DNA of 64,000 bases, taken from NCBI GenBank assembly GCA_910586275.1, contig CAJUIM010000001.1:1-64000 (forward strand). The letters run 5' to 3'. This stretch comes from an uncultured Lachnospiraceae bacterium. Its GTDB lineage: Bacteria > Bacillota > Clostridia > Lachnospirales > Lachnospiraceae. Shown here piece after piece: positions 8,731 through 18,086 of the stretch (its first letter is position 1; the number at the start of each line of letters is the position of its first letter). Under the pieces are notes generated by a model, which was not told the origin of the DNA, searched no databases, and worked only from the letters and a program-made list of their open reading frames with translations. A program made the position numbers and the translations under genes.

Positions 8731-10185
8731 TTACCGAATTCTGGCTGCACATATTTCTATTCCGTATGCCTCCAAATACTTAATAGACTCATATATTTCC
8801 CCAAAAAATGCCTCGCTCGCAATAATTATTTTGGTAATTCCCAATTCCCTGATTTTTTCCGGCGCATATGTCACATTCCCTTCCAACACAGATTCCTTTC
8901 CCCACTTATCAGGATTTGAGTCAAAAAAGAAAATAGGGAAGTCAATCCTGCCTACTACCCGCTGATACATGTCCAAAAGTCTTTTAGCAAACGGTCCGGC
9001 AGCATAAATTCCTAATTTGCCCCCCTCTCCTATTGTGAATAATTCTTGCAGCCTAGGGGCAACTTGATCCAGATATTGCTCTGCAAATCCGTTTATTCTC
9101 TCTATCCGCTCAATAATCGGCAGATGCTGCGTACATTTTTTTTCACATAGCCCACATTTTCTACATGCAAAAGAAACCTCTTCCGTATACCGCCATACCT
9201 CATTCATATATCTCCGAAATTCAGCCACGGAATTATCCGTCAAAACATATTGGTTATATGCAAGCATTAATTGATTAATCTTTATATTCTGCGGACAGCC
9301 TGCACAGTAATTACAGCCAGTGCACAAAGTATCAAATTCCTTTTCAATCTTTCTTTTTATAAAATCTATCTTTTCATCAGTAAATTTCTGTATTTCTGTA
9401 AAGCAGGCAGCATTTTCATTTATTTCCTGTTCACTTACCATTCCGCTGAGAACGACACTTATTGCATCCTGTGAAGCATTGAACAGCAAAGCGGCCTGTG
9501 CAAGTGTCTGATTTTCTGCATTTCTGATGAAATTGAACTTTTGAGGATTTTGCGGAATGACACCGCCATAAAGCGGGTTCATGATGGCAACTCCCAAACC
9601 TTTCCGCTGCGCTGCAAGTAAACCTCTTTCCCGATATTTAAAGTTTATTGCATTATACCCAATGGTTATTCCTTCAAATAAGTCATCTTCCAAAATTCTC
9701 TCCAATTCTTCACCTGTACAGTGAGACGAGAATCCTATATGCTCTATCAGCCCTTCTTCTTTTGCTTTTAAAGCTCCTTCATAGGGTCCTCCCGGCTTTA
9801 TCACATCCAAATATTGATCGTAGTTCAGAATGCCCCACATATTATAAAAGGTAATCTTTTCAAGCCCCAGCCTCTTCAGTGATGTCTCCAACCTTCTGCG
9901 CAGCGCATCTGCCGTCGGATCCTGCGTAGATGATGATTTTGTCGTAACATATACCGGAGACTTCATTTGCCTCAAAGCCAATCCAAGTATTTCTTCCGCC
10001 TTCCATCCGCAATATGTGGGTGCCACGTCAAAATAATTAATGCCGCATTCCCATGCTTTCACAATAACATCTGCACATCTCTCCATTCCTGCCGGTGTAT
10101 TATACTCTTGGGGCTGAAACCTGGACACTCCCATGCCTAAAGCAGACACCATTTTTCCTGTTTTGCCAAACTCTTTATAAATCAT
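8731..10185 (-). CDS. Aldo/keto reductase with ferredoxin-like clusters and C-terminal Rossmann-like domain
   Basis: 484 residues. Residues 1-~275 are an aldo/keto reductase barrel: FGKTGKMVSALGMG start, NYFDVAPTY with the catalytic Asp and Tyr, TTKSS with the Lys, and IGFSSHC. Then come two Cys clusters, CTGCNYCAGCP and CRKCGLCEKKC, as in AKRs with a C-terminal 4Fe-4S domain. The last ~95 residues are a Rossmann-like domain (LGIYAAGPFAKRLL...FFFDSN). The AKR-ferredoxin architecture is common in anaerobes; the added Rossmann-like domain is unusual. Start at 10185 has a good AAGGAG site. It may reduce a keto-sugar in the glycan pathway. Confidence 0.85.
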   Translation of the reverse strand: MIYKEFGKTGKMVSALGMGVSRFQPQEYNTPAGMERCADVIVKAWECGINYFDVAPTYCGWKAEEILGLALRQMKSPVYVTTKSSSTQDPTADALRRRLETSLKRLGLEKITFYNMWGILNYDQYLDVIKPGGPYEGALKAKEEGLIEHIGFSSHCTGEELERILEDDLFEGITIGYNAINFKYRERGLLAAQRKGLGVAIMNPLYGGVIPQNPQKFNFIRNAENQTLAQAALLFNASQDAISVVLSGMVSEQEINENAACFTEIQKFTDEKIDFIKRKIEKEFDTLCTGCNYCAGCPQNIKINQLMLAYNQYVLTDNSVAEFRRYMNEVWRYTEEVSFACRKCGLCEKKCTQHLPIIERIERINGFAEQYLDQVAPRLQELFTIGEGGKLGIYAAGPFAKRLLDMYQRVVGRIDFPIFFFDSNPDKWGKESVLEGNVTYAPEKIRELGITKIIIASEAFFGEIYESIKYLEAYGIEICAARIR

Positions 10186-10205
10186 GGATATTCACTCCTT
10201 AATCT

Positions 10206-11225
10206 CTAAAACTGAAAACTTACTCTGGGCGGTATCTCACTTTTAACGACAAACAAAGTCTCCAATGTTTCTTCATAATTTCCTGCCAATACCGCCTGCC
10301 TCAATTGTAAAAATCTGCTGTCATTCTCAATGTCCAGATTCATCATCTCCGCAAATATTAATATATCCTCTGCTTCCTCAATGGCTCCCTTTTTCAGTAT
10401 TTGCACCGCATACTGTAAAGCCATAATCGATAAGCAGTTATATGCTGAATACACTGCTTCTTTCTGAACATTCAATGAGTTTTTCGTCGAGAAAACCTGT
10501 GTTTCTATCGCATAAAAATTTCTTTTTATGAAGAAAGACCATTCTATCAATTCCTTTTTCATATCTTGCGCTTCAGTATAAATACAGCCTCCGGTTTCTT
10601 TCATGTAACCGTTCGCCTCATTCCTGTGATACGCTGCCGACAGCCAATCATGACTTTTGACCACCACTTCGTAATACGGAAGTTTTACAGTCAATCCAAT
10701 TGGCAATCCCCGGTGGAATATTAACACTTTATGCCCGATGCCGCTCTTATAATATACATCCTCACATAACTTTGTAATGACACAATTGGACGTAAATATC
10801 GGTGTCTGGCTTTTGATTGTTTGTCCATCCCAGATATCCGTCTCATATATAAGGCTGCCTAACGATTCTTTCAGCCGCAAAATCATGTTTGCGTTCTTTA
10901 TTAAATCGGGACAGATAATATCCCCCGGTTCCAGAATCATGCTGCTTCCCACTTCCGCATACCGCAGATGCCGAATCATCCGTTTCAATAATCTTCCCTT
11001 TGTAGTAGGTTTCTTTTCCCTGATTACGGAAATTAACTCTGGATATTCAATCTCATAATCTATTAAACGCGAATAAGTGTCATTCTGCGATGCATTGTCA
11101 ATGATAAGTATACGGAGCAATTCTCTCTCTACAGTCTGCTTTAACAGACTGTCAACCGTCCGCCTCAATTTATCCAAATCATTGTTTGCAATAATTAAAA
11201 TATAAGTGCAGGCTTCATTCTTCAT
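10206..11225 (-). CDS. Family 2-like glycosyltransferase (paralogue of 14731-15756)
   Basis: 339 residues. The N-terminus has the GT2 pattern: a hydrophobic strand (YILIIANND), LLKQTV, and LIIDNASQN matching the nucleotide-binding Asp-containing strand. The usual acidic motif is weaker (ILEPGDII). Start at 11225 overlaps the stop of the upstream GT2 gene (ATGA) and has GGAGG, so the pair is translationally coupled. The same two-gene pair recurs at 14731-16796, and both copies end in PPR followed by a short aromatic tail. Acceptor and donor are unknown. Confidence 0.75.
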   Translation of the reverse strand: MKNEACTYILIIANNDLDKLRRTVDSLLKQTVERELLRILIIDNASQNDTYSRLIDYEIEYPELISVIREKKPTTKGRLLKRMIRHLRYAEVGSSMILEPGDIICPDLIKNANMILRLKESLGSLIYETDIWDGQTIKSQTPIFTSNCVITKLCEDVYYKSGIGHKVLIFHRGLPIGLTVKLPYYEVVVKSHDWLSAAYHRNEANGYMKETGGCIYTEAQDMKKELIEWSFFIKRNFYAIETQVFSTKNSLNVQKEAVYSAYNCLSIMALQYAVQILKKGAIEEAEDILIFAEMMNLDIENDSRFLQLRQAVLAGNYEETLETLFVVKSEIPPRVSFQF

Positions 11226-12262
11226 ATTGTATCCTCCATCAGGACATAATTCTCAGGCGGTTCATAATTTCTTTTTCTAAAAGCATAATTGCTGCTTTTC
11301 TTATATTCATCAACTTCCACGGAAGCCCCTCTTTTTTCCTGAAGAATCGTCCAACATTTCTGGTATTCTTCATCAGAAATAATCCCTCGATCCGCAAATC
11401 TTATGAATAATAGATATCGTTTTGCCAATTCGTAATTTTCCCGTTTCAAAAAGACCTTCGCAAAGCCTAAACATTCCTTGGCAAATCGCTTAATGGCTAC
11501 CTCTATTCTCTCTGATACGCGAGGATAGTCATTCAATTTCGCCCATTCTTCAAAACTTTTTGCAGTATGATATAATGCTATCGGATGATAAAAGGTTTCA
11601 ATGATACGGCTTGTCTCCGAAGTAGTTTCAGGCATCCTTATCAATGCCATTTTCTCGCGGATGTAAGCATAATCTGATACCATCGCCAATCGAAACCATT
11701 GTTCTCTGTCAATATTCAAATGATCGCTCTGCGTATCATGTTTTCCTGCCCTGACAAATGCAGATGTACGAATCACTGCCTGAGCAGACTGTCCTATATC
11801 TGTCAGTGTGAATATTGGAAGGATTTCCTCCCCATTTACCCGAAAACTACAATTGAAAAAGGGATCTAGTTCTGTTATTCTTCCATGTTCATCAATATAA
11901 TCCCTTTCTCCGTGCACAAATCCTATTTCCGGATATTCTTCCATAATTCGTACAGCTTTTTCCACAAAATCAGATTTCAATATGTCGTCTGCACATAAAA
12001 GCACGAAATATTCTCCACTGACACTATCGTCCAGAATATCATAATTAAAATTATATATATTCTGCGGATTCTTATTTACAACCACTCCCTGATCTATATA
12101 CTTTTTAACTACAGCAATAGAATTATCCGAAGATGCATTGTCATTGACAATCACTTCTATATTCGAATATGTCTGATTCAATGCACTATTAATTGACTGA
12201 TCCAAATACATAGAATGATTATAATTTGGTATAATGATACTGACTAATGGTTTACGCTTCAT
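11222..12262 (-). CDS. Family 2 glycosyltransferase (paralogue of 15759-16796)
   Basis: 346 residues of typical GT-A family 2: PLVSIIIPNYNHS at the start, QTYSNIEVIVNDNASSDNS, and FVLLCADDIL carrying the metal-binding acidic pair. After the ~220-residue catalytic domain there is a helical C-terminal part ending near EPPENYVL. It is strongly similar over its length to the protein at 15759-16796, which has the same tail. Coupled to the downstream gene by a 4-base overlap. Predicted cytoplasmic, adding a sugar to the island's glycan. Confidence 0.88.
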   Translation of the reverse strand: MKRKPLVSIIIPNYNHSMYLDQSINSALNQTYSNIEVIVNDNASSDNSIAVVKKYIDQGVVVNKNPQNIYNFNYDILDDSVSGEYFVLLCADDILKSDFVEKAVRIMEEYPEIGFVHGERDYIDEHGRITELDPFFNCSFRVNGEEILPIFTLTDIGQSAQAVIRTSAFVRAGKHDTQSDHLNIDREQWFRLAMVSDYAYIREKMALIRMPETTSETSRIIETFYHPIALYHTAKSFEEWAKLNDYPRVSERIEVAIKRFAKECLGFAKVFLKRENYELAKRYLLFIRFADRGIISDEEYQKCWTILQEKRGASVEVDEYKKSSNYAFRKRNYEPPENYVLMEDTI

Positions 12263-12286
12263 CTCACTGTACTCTCCTTCTGAATA

Positions 12287-13444
12287 CTATTCTCCTGACA
12301 ACACTTCATCAGCTTCTTTCACATTTCCACACCGTATTCCTTCGCAATTCCAAAAAATGTATTCCCTAATATATTCCTTCATATCCATTTTCCCTGATAT
12401 CAATTTTTTGCTATCGTTATTACGAATATTTTCAATATCCCATTCCAATTCCAATGCTTCCTTGACACATGGATATACTGGCATTTCTTCCTCACTGATT
12501 TCATCACTTGAATGCTGAAAATCAGAATCCATCTCTAAAAAAAACAACAATCTTCTCACTATTTCTTCTAATACTATATTGGTCGGATGCCTTGTATCGA
12601 AGAAAATCTTTTCCGCTTTATATTTATCTAAAATAAAATCCACAATTTTAATGTCCCAATTCAGCTCTCTTTTGCTTATTTTAAAAATATACTTATTGAA
12701 ATTTGAAATAATAAACTCTTTTTGATAAATGTCTTTTTTTAACTCTTTTTCTATTTGTGTACAGTCTATGTCCCCTCGCGCTGCTAATTTATCAATGTTC
12801 ATATCTGACTCCGGGAAAACATTTCGTTTCTTTTTTTTATCCTTGTTTAATTTGGCTTGAGGGAAAAAACCTCCCCCCAAACCGAATAAATTAGGAATTA
12901 CGACAATCTTGCATGTTGCGGGAACACTCTTTTTTATATACTCACATGACAACTTATATCCATATGCATTATCTGCCTGAATGTCTTGAGTAATTAATAA
13001 ATCGCAATGTCTAAGTGCCGATTCCCTTATTGCTCTCTCTGTATTCATATGTATTTGAGGATTTTCATATAAAGTATATTTCCTTTTAAAATCTTCGGAA
13101 CTATTCAGACACTGATCCCAAATTCTTCTGTAACAATTCCCATGTATTAATGCAACCTTTCTATTGTAAAATTCCCAACCAATAAAATCTTCGAATTCAT
13201 CTAATCCAAAATCCTCTAACTGATTTCTGATTGGTTTATAATCCTCAATTGTAATAATTATAAAATATTTACTAACATTCTGCTTCTCCGGCAGCAACAC
13301 TGTAATCCCGTGAAAAGAAGTTTCAAAGCAGTTATTATCGAAGCATACTTTTATATTTTCTCTTTTATCACATGTATAGTAGAATCTCTCGCCACGAAAC
13401 CCGATGCCAAATAATGCAAGAGGTTTATTTTTTATATTAAACAA
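12287..13444 (-). CDS. WcbI-like polysaccharide biosynthesis protein with N-terminal Rossmann-like domain
   Basis: Residues 1-~100 are a copy of the Rossmann-like domain (ALFGIGFRGER...KVCFDNN). From ~105 the sequence resembles the WcbI family (putative capsule acetyltransferase): ALIHGNCYRR, CDLLITQDI and IPNLFGLGGGFFPQ. The last ~25 residues (CEGIRCGNVKEADEVLSGE) instead resemble the C-terminal tail of the radical SAM protein at 16803-18086. The likely start is TTG at 13444, seven bases after GGGAGGG; a nearby ATG is out of frame and a TTG at 13459 would overlap the binding site. A long, very AT-rich gene. Function by family: acyl or acetyl transfer to a sugar, inferred. Confidence 0.68.
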   Translation of the reverse strand: MFNIKNKPLALFGIGFRGERFYYTCDKRENIKVCFDNNCFETSFHGITVLLPEKQNVSKYFIIITIEDYKPIRNQLEDFGLDEFEDFIGWEFYNRKVALIHGNCYRRIWDQCLNSSEDFKRKYTLYENPQIHMNTERAIRESALRHCDLLITQDIQADNAYGYKLSCEYIKKSVPATCKIVVIPNLFGLGGGFFPQAKLNKDKKKKRNVFPESDMNIDKLAARGDIDCTQIEKELKKDIYQKEFIISNFNKYIFKISKRELNWDIKIVDFILDKYKAEKIFFDTRHPTNIVLEEIVRRLLFFLEMDSDFQHSSDEISEEEMPVYPCVKEALELEWDIENIRNNDSKKLISGKMDMKEYIREYIFWNCEGIRCGNVKEADEVLSGE

Positions 13445-13472
13445 GCCATACCCTCCCAATTAAATATAATGG

Positions 13473-14714
13473 CTACACACGATATCTCTCATCAAAACCT
13501 TGTTCCCCGGCAATAGGCGTTATCTCTCCTTGCTTTTCTTCGCAATGCCGGCATGTTGAAAAACACTTCCTCCCATATAATTCTTCAACAGCAGCTACTA
13601 ATTCTTCTGAAGAATATTTATCTACTTCAATATAATCTTCTTTATAATCACTTACTCCTAAAGTATGTACCGAACATGCCATTCTACAGGGATAAAGTCT
13701 TCCGTTAGCTATTATCATAGATTGCTTTATTTTATTTCCCCTGCCTTTTCGGAAATAATCACATCCCTTCTTTAATCTTTCCATTTCTTCTATATTCAAA
13801 TGTTTATCATGGAAGGTACGCGGCTTAATCCACTCAGGCGTTGCGTGATGCAAAAATGGATTTAATCCTAATTCTTGCAGTTTCCTATAATTATCGTCCC
13901 TTACGGCCAATTGCTTTGCAGTTATAGCTTCCTCGTAGTTTGAAAATTCAATTCGAAGATTTTTATAATCAAGAGTCTTCAATGCTTCCTCTGACTGCTT
14001 ATAAATTCCATTTGAAACAATATCAATAATTCCGATATTGGGTTTCTGAGCCAGTCTCTCAACAATCTTGTCAATATTCGGATGTAAAAAAGGTTCTCCG
14101 CCATATACTACAATCCTCTTAATATATACACATATTTCCGACAACCGATCAATATCCGATAATATTCGGGAAGTTTCAAAATCTAATCTCCTTTCCTCTG
14201 TATAACTGTTCATATAAGCAATGCAGTATTTGCACTTTAAAGAACACCTCTGAGTAATGAATAAATAGCCCGTTTCCAACAATATTTGGTTTGGATTATA
14301 ATATTTTTCAAAAATCAGGCTGTTCAGCTTATTGCAAGTGTCCACATTGCACTCTACACGATTGCAGCATTCTGTTATATCATAATTTTCCAAACTCTGT
14401 GGGCATATCAATTCTTGATACACTTTCATGCCGGCAATATATCCGTACCCTCCGTCCCGTAACTTTTTAATAGAGGCTTGTTGTATCAGCCCACTTGTTA
14501 CACCAAAAATTACCAATGCCTTTTCCTCTTTCTGCTCATCGCAGAAAGGCTTGTATACAGGATAATCATTACATGTTTTTACATTATCTGCCCGCAAATC
14601 CCAATAGCAATACAACGGAAGCCCCCGTTTCAATAATTCTCTTCCTAAAACAGTGCCAAAATGTCCTGCTCCCCATATAATAATCCGAGAAAACTGTGAC
14701 AGAAATTTTATCAT
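13473..14714 (-). CDS. Radical SAM protein with N-terminal Rossmann-like domain
   Basis: About 413 residues, built like 7381-8715: Rossmann-like domain (IIIWGAGHFGTVLGRELL, YWDLRADN, CNDYPVY), then radical SAM with CSLKCKYCIAY and GGEPFLHP, and C-terminal Cys motifs (YPCRMAC, CRHCEE) for a probable auxiliary cluster, ending with AGEQGFDERY. The start at 14714 is chosen because GGAGAGG sits seven bases upstream and the protein then begins at the Rossmann-like domain; an upstream in-frame start at 14765 would overlap the neighbouring gene. Substrate unknown. Confidence 0.85.
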   Translation of the reverse strand: MIKFLSQFSRIIIWGAGHFGTVLGRELLKRGLPLYCYWDLRADNVKTCNDYPVYKPFCDEQKEEKALVIFGVTSGLIQQASIKKLRDGGYGYIAGMKVYQELICPQSLENYDITECCNRVECNVDTCNKLNSLIFEKYYNPNQILLETGYLFITQRCSLKCKYCIAYMNSYTEERRLDFETSRILSDIDRLSEICVYIKRIVVYGGEPFLHPNIDKIVERLAQKPNIGIIDIVSNGIYKQSEEALKTLDYKNLRIEFSNYEEAITAKQLAVRDDNYRKLQELGLNPFLHHATPEWIKPRTFHDKHLNIEEMERLKKGCDYFRKGRGNKIKQSMIIANGRLYPCRMACSVHTLGVSDYKEDYIEVDKYSSEELVAAVEELYGRKCFSTCRHCEEKQGEITPIAGEQGFDERYRV

Positions 14715-14730
14715 AATTCCCTCTCCTCTC

Positions 14731-15756
14731 TTAAAAAATGAAACAGTCCCGCGGCGGCTCAACACTGCCTTTTACTATTTTTTCTCTTATTCCTTGCATT
14801 GAAGTTTCATTCTCTATTGCTTTCTTAATTAAAATGTATGCTTCATCCTGCACAATATCTAAACACATCATTTCAGCAAACATCAGACACTGTTCCGCCA
14901 ATCTAATATCCCCTGTTTCTTCTGTCCTTATTGCGTGTAAGAGTGCATTTTCTGCAATACACTTATATGCGGCTTCCATATCCGCCCAATCTTTTTTCTG
15001 CCGTTCCGTATAATTAGCCACTGTTTCCGTCATATAAAACTGCGATTTTAAAGAATATGCCTTCGTCATTAAATCAAACATCACATCATCCGGAACCCGT
15101 TCCATCATATATCCAAAACTTTCGGTCAGGTAAGCAATTTTTCCTTCGCTTGGAAAAGCCGCCCCCATCCAGTCATTCCTGTCAATTCTTTTCTCCATAT
15201 CCACAAGCCTTTCCAGTGCTCCCGGCTGCAGTCCACGAAACATAGCTTGAACTTTGGCTCCAATCCCGGTATTGAAAAACAACCCATAATTCACCTCTTT
15301 ATCTATAATACAATTATCCGTAAATATGGCTTCCTGCTTCTCTAGGCTCTTATCAGTATGACAAATATCAATATTGGAATATACCGCCTCAATTTCACCA
15401 TTCATATGCATTAATCCAATGGCTTTTTCAATAAATCCTGAATACACCCGATCACCTGGATGAAGGAACATGGAAAAATGTACAGGCGAAAATCTCAAAT
15501 AATTACTTGCCTGTTTTAACAGCCTTGCCGGTTTTGTAGGTCTGTCCATACGGTAAACACTGACCAAGCTAGGATATTCCTGAATATAATCTAAAATTTT
15601 TTCATAAGAACCATCTTTTGAAGCATTGTCCATGAACAGCACCCGCATTTCGGAACGAGGATACGTCTGCCCTAAAATTCCCTTCATTGTGTCGTCTATC
15701 AGTTCCGCTTCATTATCAACAAATACAATGAAAAAAACACTATAAGTTTTGAACAT
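14731..15756 (-). CDS. Family 2-like glycosyltransferase (paralogue of 10206-11225)
   Basis: 341 residues with a GT2-like N-terminus (SVFFIVFVDNEAEL, GQTYPRSEMRVLFMDNASKD) and a weak acidic motif (LHPGDRVY), followed by a helical C-terminal half. It aligns along its length with 10206-11225, including the PPR motif just before the C-terminus. ATG at 15756 with GAGGTG; separated from the upstream GT2 gene by only two bases. The absence of a clear DxD in both paralogues leaves open a non-catalytic or altered-donor role. Confidence 0.75.
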   Translation of the reverse strand: MFKTYSVFFIVFVDNEAELIDDTMKGILGQTYPRSEMRVLFMDNASKDGSYEKILDYIQEYPSLVSVYRMDRPTKPARLLKQASNYLRFSPVHFSMFLHPGDRVYSGFIEKAIGLMHMNGEIEAVYSNIDICHTDKSLEKQEAIFTDNCIIDKEVNYGLFFNTGIGAKVQAMFRGLQPGALERLVDMEKRIDRNDWMGAAFPSEGKIAYLTESFGYMMERVPDDVMFDLMTKAYSLKSQFYMTETVANYTERQKKDWADMEAAYKCIAENALLHAIRTEETGDIRLAEQCLMFAEMMCLDIVQDEAYILIKKAIENETSMQGIREKIVKGSVEPPRDCFIF

Positions 15757-15758
15757 AT

Positions 15759-16796
15759 TTACACCTCTTCCAAAAGCTGAAATCCTGCCGGAGGCTCATA
15801 GCTTCGTTTATGAAAAGCAAAATTGCTTGTTTTACCATACTCTGTTATATTGTCTGATCCTGTGTCTTTCATCTCCCACGTCAAAAGCAGTTCTTTATAT
15901 TCCTCAGTCTCTGCAATCCCTTCATCTGCAATGCTCATAAAAAGCAAATATTTCCTGGCTAAATCATATTTTTGTTGTGTCAGAAGGGATCTAGTCATAG
16001 CCATACATTCTTGTGCTAACTTTTTCATTCCCTTTTCTTCCCGTTCAACTACCTCCGGATAATCCCGCAGTCTCCCCCAATGCACAAATCCTTTGAGGGA
16101 TACATATAAGGCAATAGGATGATAAAAACTGCCCACCGTAATAGATGTCTGAGATATGCCGGACGGAACACGGATATTGGCGGCTATATCCTGCATATAC
16201 GCATAATCCGCATTCATGCATAGCCGAAACCATTGTTCTTTATCAATATTCATATGATCATGTTCCGTATCATGCGCACCGGCCTGCTCAAATGCAGAAC
16301 GACGTATTAATCCTTGGGCAGACTGTCCCACATCCGTCAACATAAATATAGGCAGCATATCCTTCCCTTTGGCTATAAAGCTACAATTAAAAAAGGGATC
16401 TAACTCAGTAATTTTTCCGTTTTCATCTATGTACTTACGTTCCCCATGGACAAACCCTATTTCTTCATGTTCTTCCATAATTTTTACTGCTTTTTCAATA
16501 AAATCACTACACAATACATCATCAGCGCATAAAAGTATAAAATATTTCCCTTTTGACCGTTCATACACTACCCTGTAATTACTATTCAATATGTTTTCTG
16601 CATTTTTATTAATGATAACTCCCTGCTTTAAATATTGTCTTGCTACTTTTATAGAAGCGTCCGTGGAACAATTATCATTAATTATTACTTCTATATTAGA
16701 ATATGTCTGACTCAATGCGCTCTGAATTGCCTGATCCAAGTATACAGAATGGTTATAATTCGGTATAACAATGCTGACTAACGGCTTATGTTCCAT
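15759..16796 (-). CDS. Family 2 glycosyltransferase (paralogue of 11222-12262)
   Basis: 345-residue GT-A enzyme: PLVSIVIPNYNHS, QTYSNIEVIINDNCSTD and FILLCADDVL with the metal-binding acidic residues. The C-terminal helical part ends in EPPAGFQLLEEV, matching the tail of the paralogue at 11222-12262. It is the first gene of the second copy of the GT2 pair, directly downstream of a radical SAM gene (6-base gap). Donor and acceptor are not predictable. Confidence 0.88.
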   Translation of the reverse strand: MEHKPLVSIVIPNYNHSVYLDQAIQSALSQTYSNIEVIINDNCSTDASIKVARQYLKQGVIINKNAENILNSNYRVVYERSKGKYFILLCADDVLCSDFIEKAVKIMEEHEEIGFVHGERKYIDENGKITELDPFFNCSFIAKGKDMLPIFMLTDVGQSAQGLIRRSAFEQAGAHDTEHDHMNIDKEQWFRLCMNADYAYMQDIAANIRVPSGISQTSITVGSFYHPIALYVSLKGFVHWGRLRDYPEVVEREEKGMKKLAQECMAMTRSLLTQQKYDLARKYLLFMSIADEGIAETEEYKELLLTWEMKDTGSDNITEYGKTSNFAFHKRSYEPPAGFQLLEEV

Positions 16797-16802
16797 CCTA
16801 TT

Positions 16803-18086
16803 TCACTCCCCATCTGCATATTGCTCACCTGGCAGAACCTCATAAGTTTCTTTTATATTCCCGCACCGTGCTCCACAGCTTTCATAATATGGACGGTTCA
16901 GCAATTCCCTTATTTCTTCTCTTACATTTTTCGCCTCATCCAAAACAATATATTGATTCTCAGCGGAAAACCACCCTGTCTTGCTATATGCTTCCACTGT
17001 CGGACAGGCATAAAAAATGCCATTGCTTACAGATGGACCCATATTGCATCGTGATTTAACCCACGATAAATATTTGGCCGATGTATCAGGCTGCTCCCTA
17101 AGTTCCTTAGTTATATTATTCCAAATGGGAACCGTTACATTACAATTAACCCCTGCTCCCTTTACCTTTTCTACATTTTCATCAAATAACCTTTTTTTCT
17201 TTTCATCCAACGTTGCCGTATAATTGGAAAAATTAATCTTTACCCGCGGATTCTTTATTCTTCTCAGTTTTTCCAGTGGCATACTACAGATTCCATTAGT
17301 GGTTATGGAAATAATTGCCACATTTTTTTTCGTAAGGCAATGTTCTATGATTTCAAATATATCCGGATGGATAAATGGTTCCCCGCCTATAATAGAAAAA
17401 GTGCCAACTGCATCTATATTATCCATGCATATATCAATATCTTTCTTAATCCGTTCCAACGGATAATCCACATAATTCTCCGGTGCATTTCTCTTAATCG
17501 TACCTACCAACTGCCCACAGTTAATGCAATCCAAGGTACATCTATGTGACACAATAAACTCCAATACATGCACAGAGATTAAGTCATTCTTTTGGGGAGC
17601 AACATCATTCTCTAAAATCCTAAGATATTTTTTGCATGTATTAAAATTACAAATGCTGCTGTTCGTACATTGAATTACATCCAATGGCTGACCAATATAC
17701 ATCTCACACCCAATTCCTTCATAAACTCTCATCCCGAACAGTCTATGGGAATATCCTTTCTCGGAAAGTTCAATTTCCTGCCACTTATGCCCCCTTGTTC
17801 CGTTTACAATTCCGATAATTACCATAGTTTTCTCTGGATCATAATCTCCCGAAAAGTTCTCTATTACCGGAATTCCATTACAAGTACTCATAACTTCATA
17901 CCTAGCATCCCAATAAGCCGAAATCCGAATCCCTTTATCCAACAATTTCTTCCCTAAAGCAGTGCCTAAATTTCCGGCTCCCCAAATTATTACATTTTCA
18001 AATTCCTGCAGGTAACTAAGAAATCCTGCTTCATCTACCTTCTCCCCTGCTTCCGCATCCCGATAAAATTTTTCTATATCAAACAT
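16803..18086 (-). CDS. Radical SAM protein with N-terminal Rossmann-like domain
   Basis: 427 residues. Rossmann-like domain at ~30-130 (VIIWGAGNLGTALGKKLL, YWDARYEVM, CNGIPV), radical SAM core from ~175 with CTLDCINCGQ (CxxxCxxC) and GGEPFIHP, and a C-terminal Cys pair in SCGARCGNIKE ending PGEQYADGE. It is more divergent in the core than 7381-8715 and 13473-14714. ATG at 18086 with GAGGTAG, directly abutting the upstream radical SAM gene. Its tail is echoed at the end of the WcbI-like gene at 12287. Confidence 0.85.
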   Translation of the reverse strand: MFDIEKFYRDAEAGEKVDEAGFLSYLQEFENVIIWGAGNLGTALGKKLLDKGIRISAYWDARYEVMSTCNGIPVIENFSGDYDPEKTMVIIGIVNGTRGHKWQEIELSEKGYSHRLFGMRVYEGIGCEMYIGQPLDVIQCTNSSICNFNTCKKYLRILENDVAPQKNDLISVHVLEFIVSHRCTLDCINCGQLVGTIKRNAPENYVDYPLERIKKDIDICMDNIDAVGTFSIIGGEPFIHPDIFEIIEHCLTKKNVAIISITTNGICSMPLEKLRRIKNPRVKINFSNYTATLDEKKKRLFDENVEKVKGAGVNCNVTVPIWNNITKELREQPDTSAKYLSWVKSRCNMGPSVSNGIFYACPTVEAYSKTGWFSAENQYIVLDEAKNVREEIRELLNRPYYESCGARCGNIKETYEVLPGEQYADGE

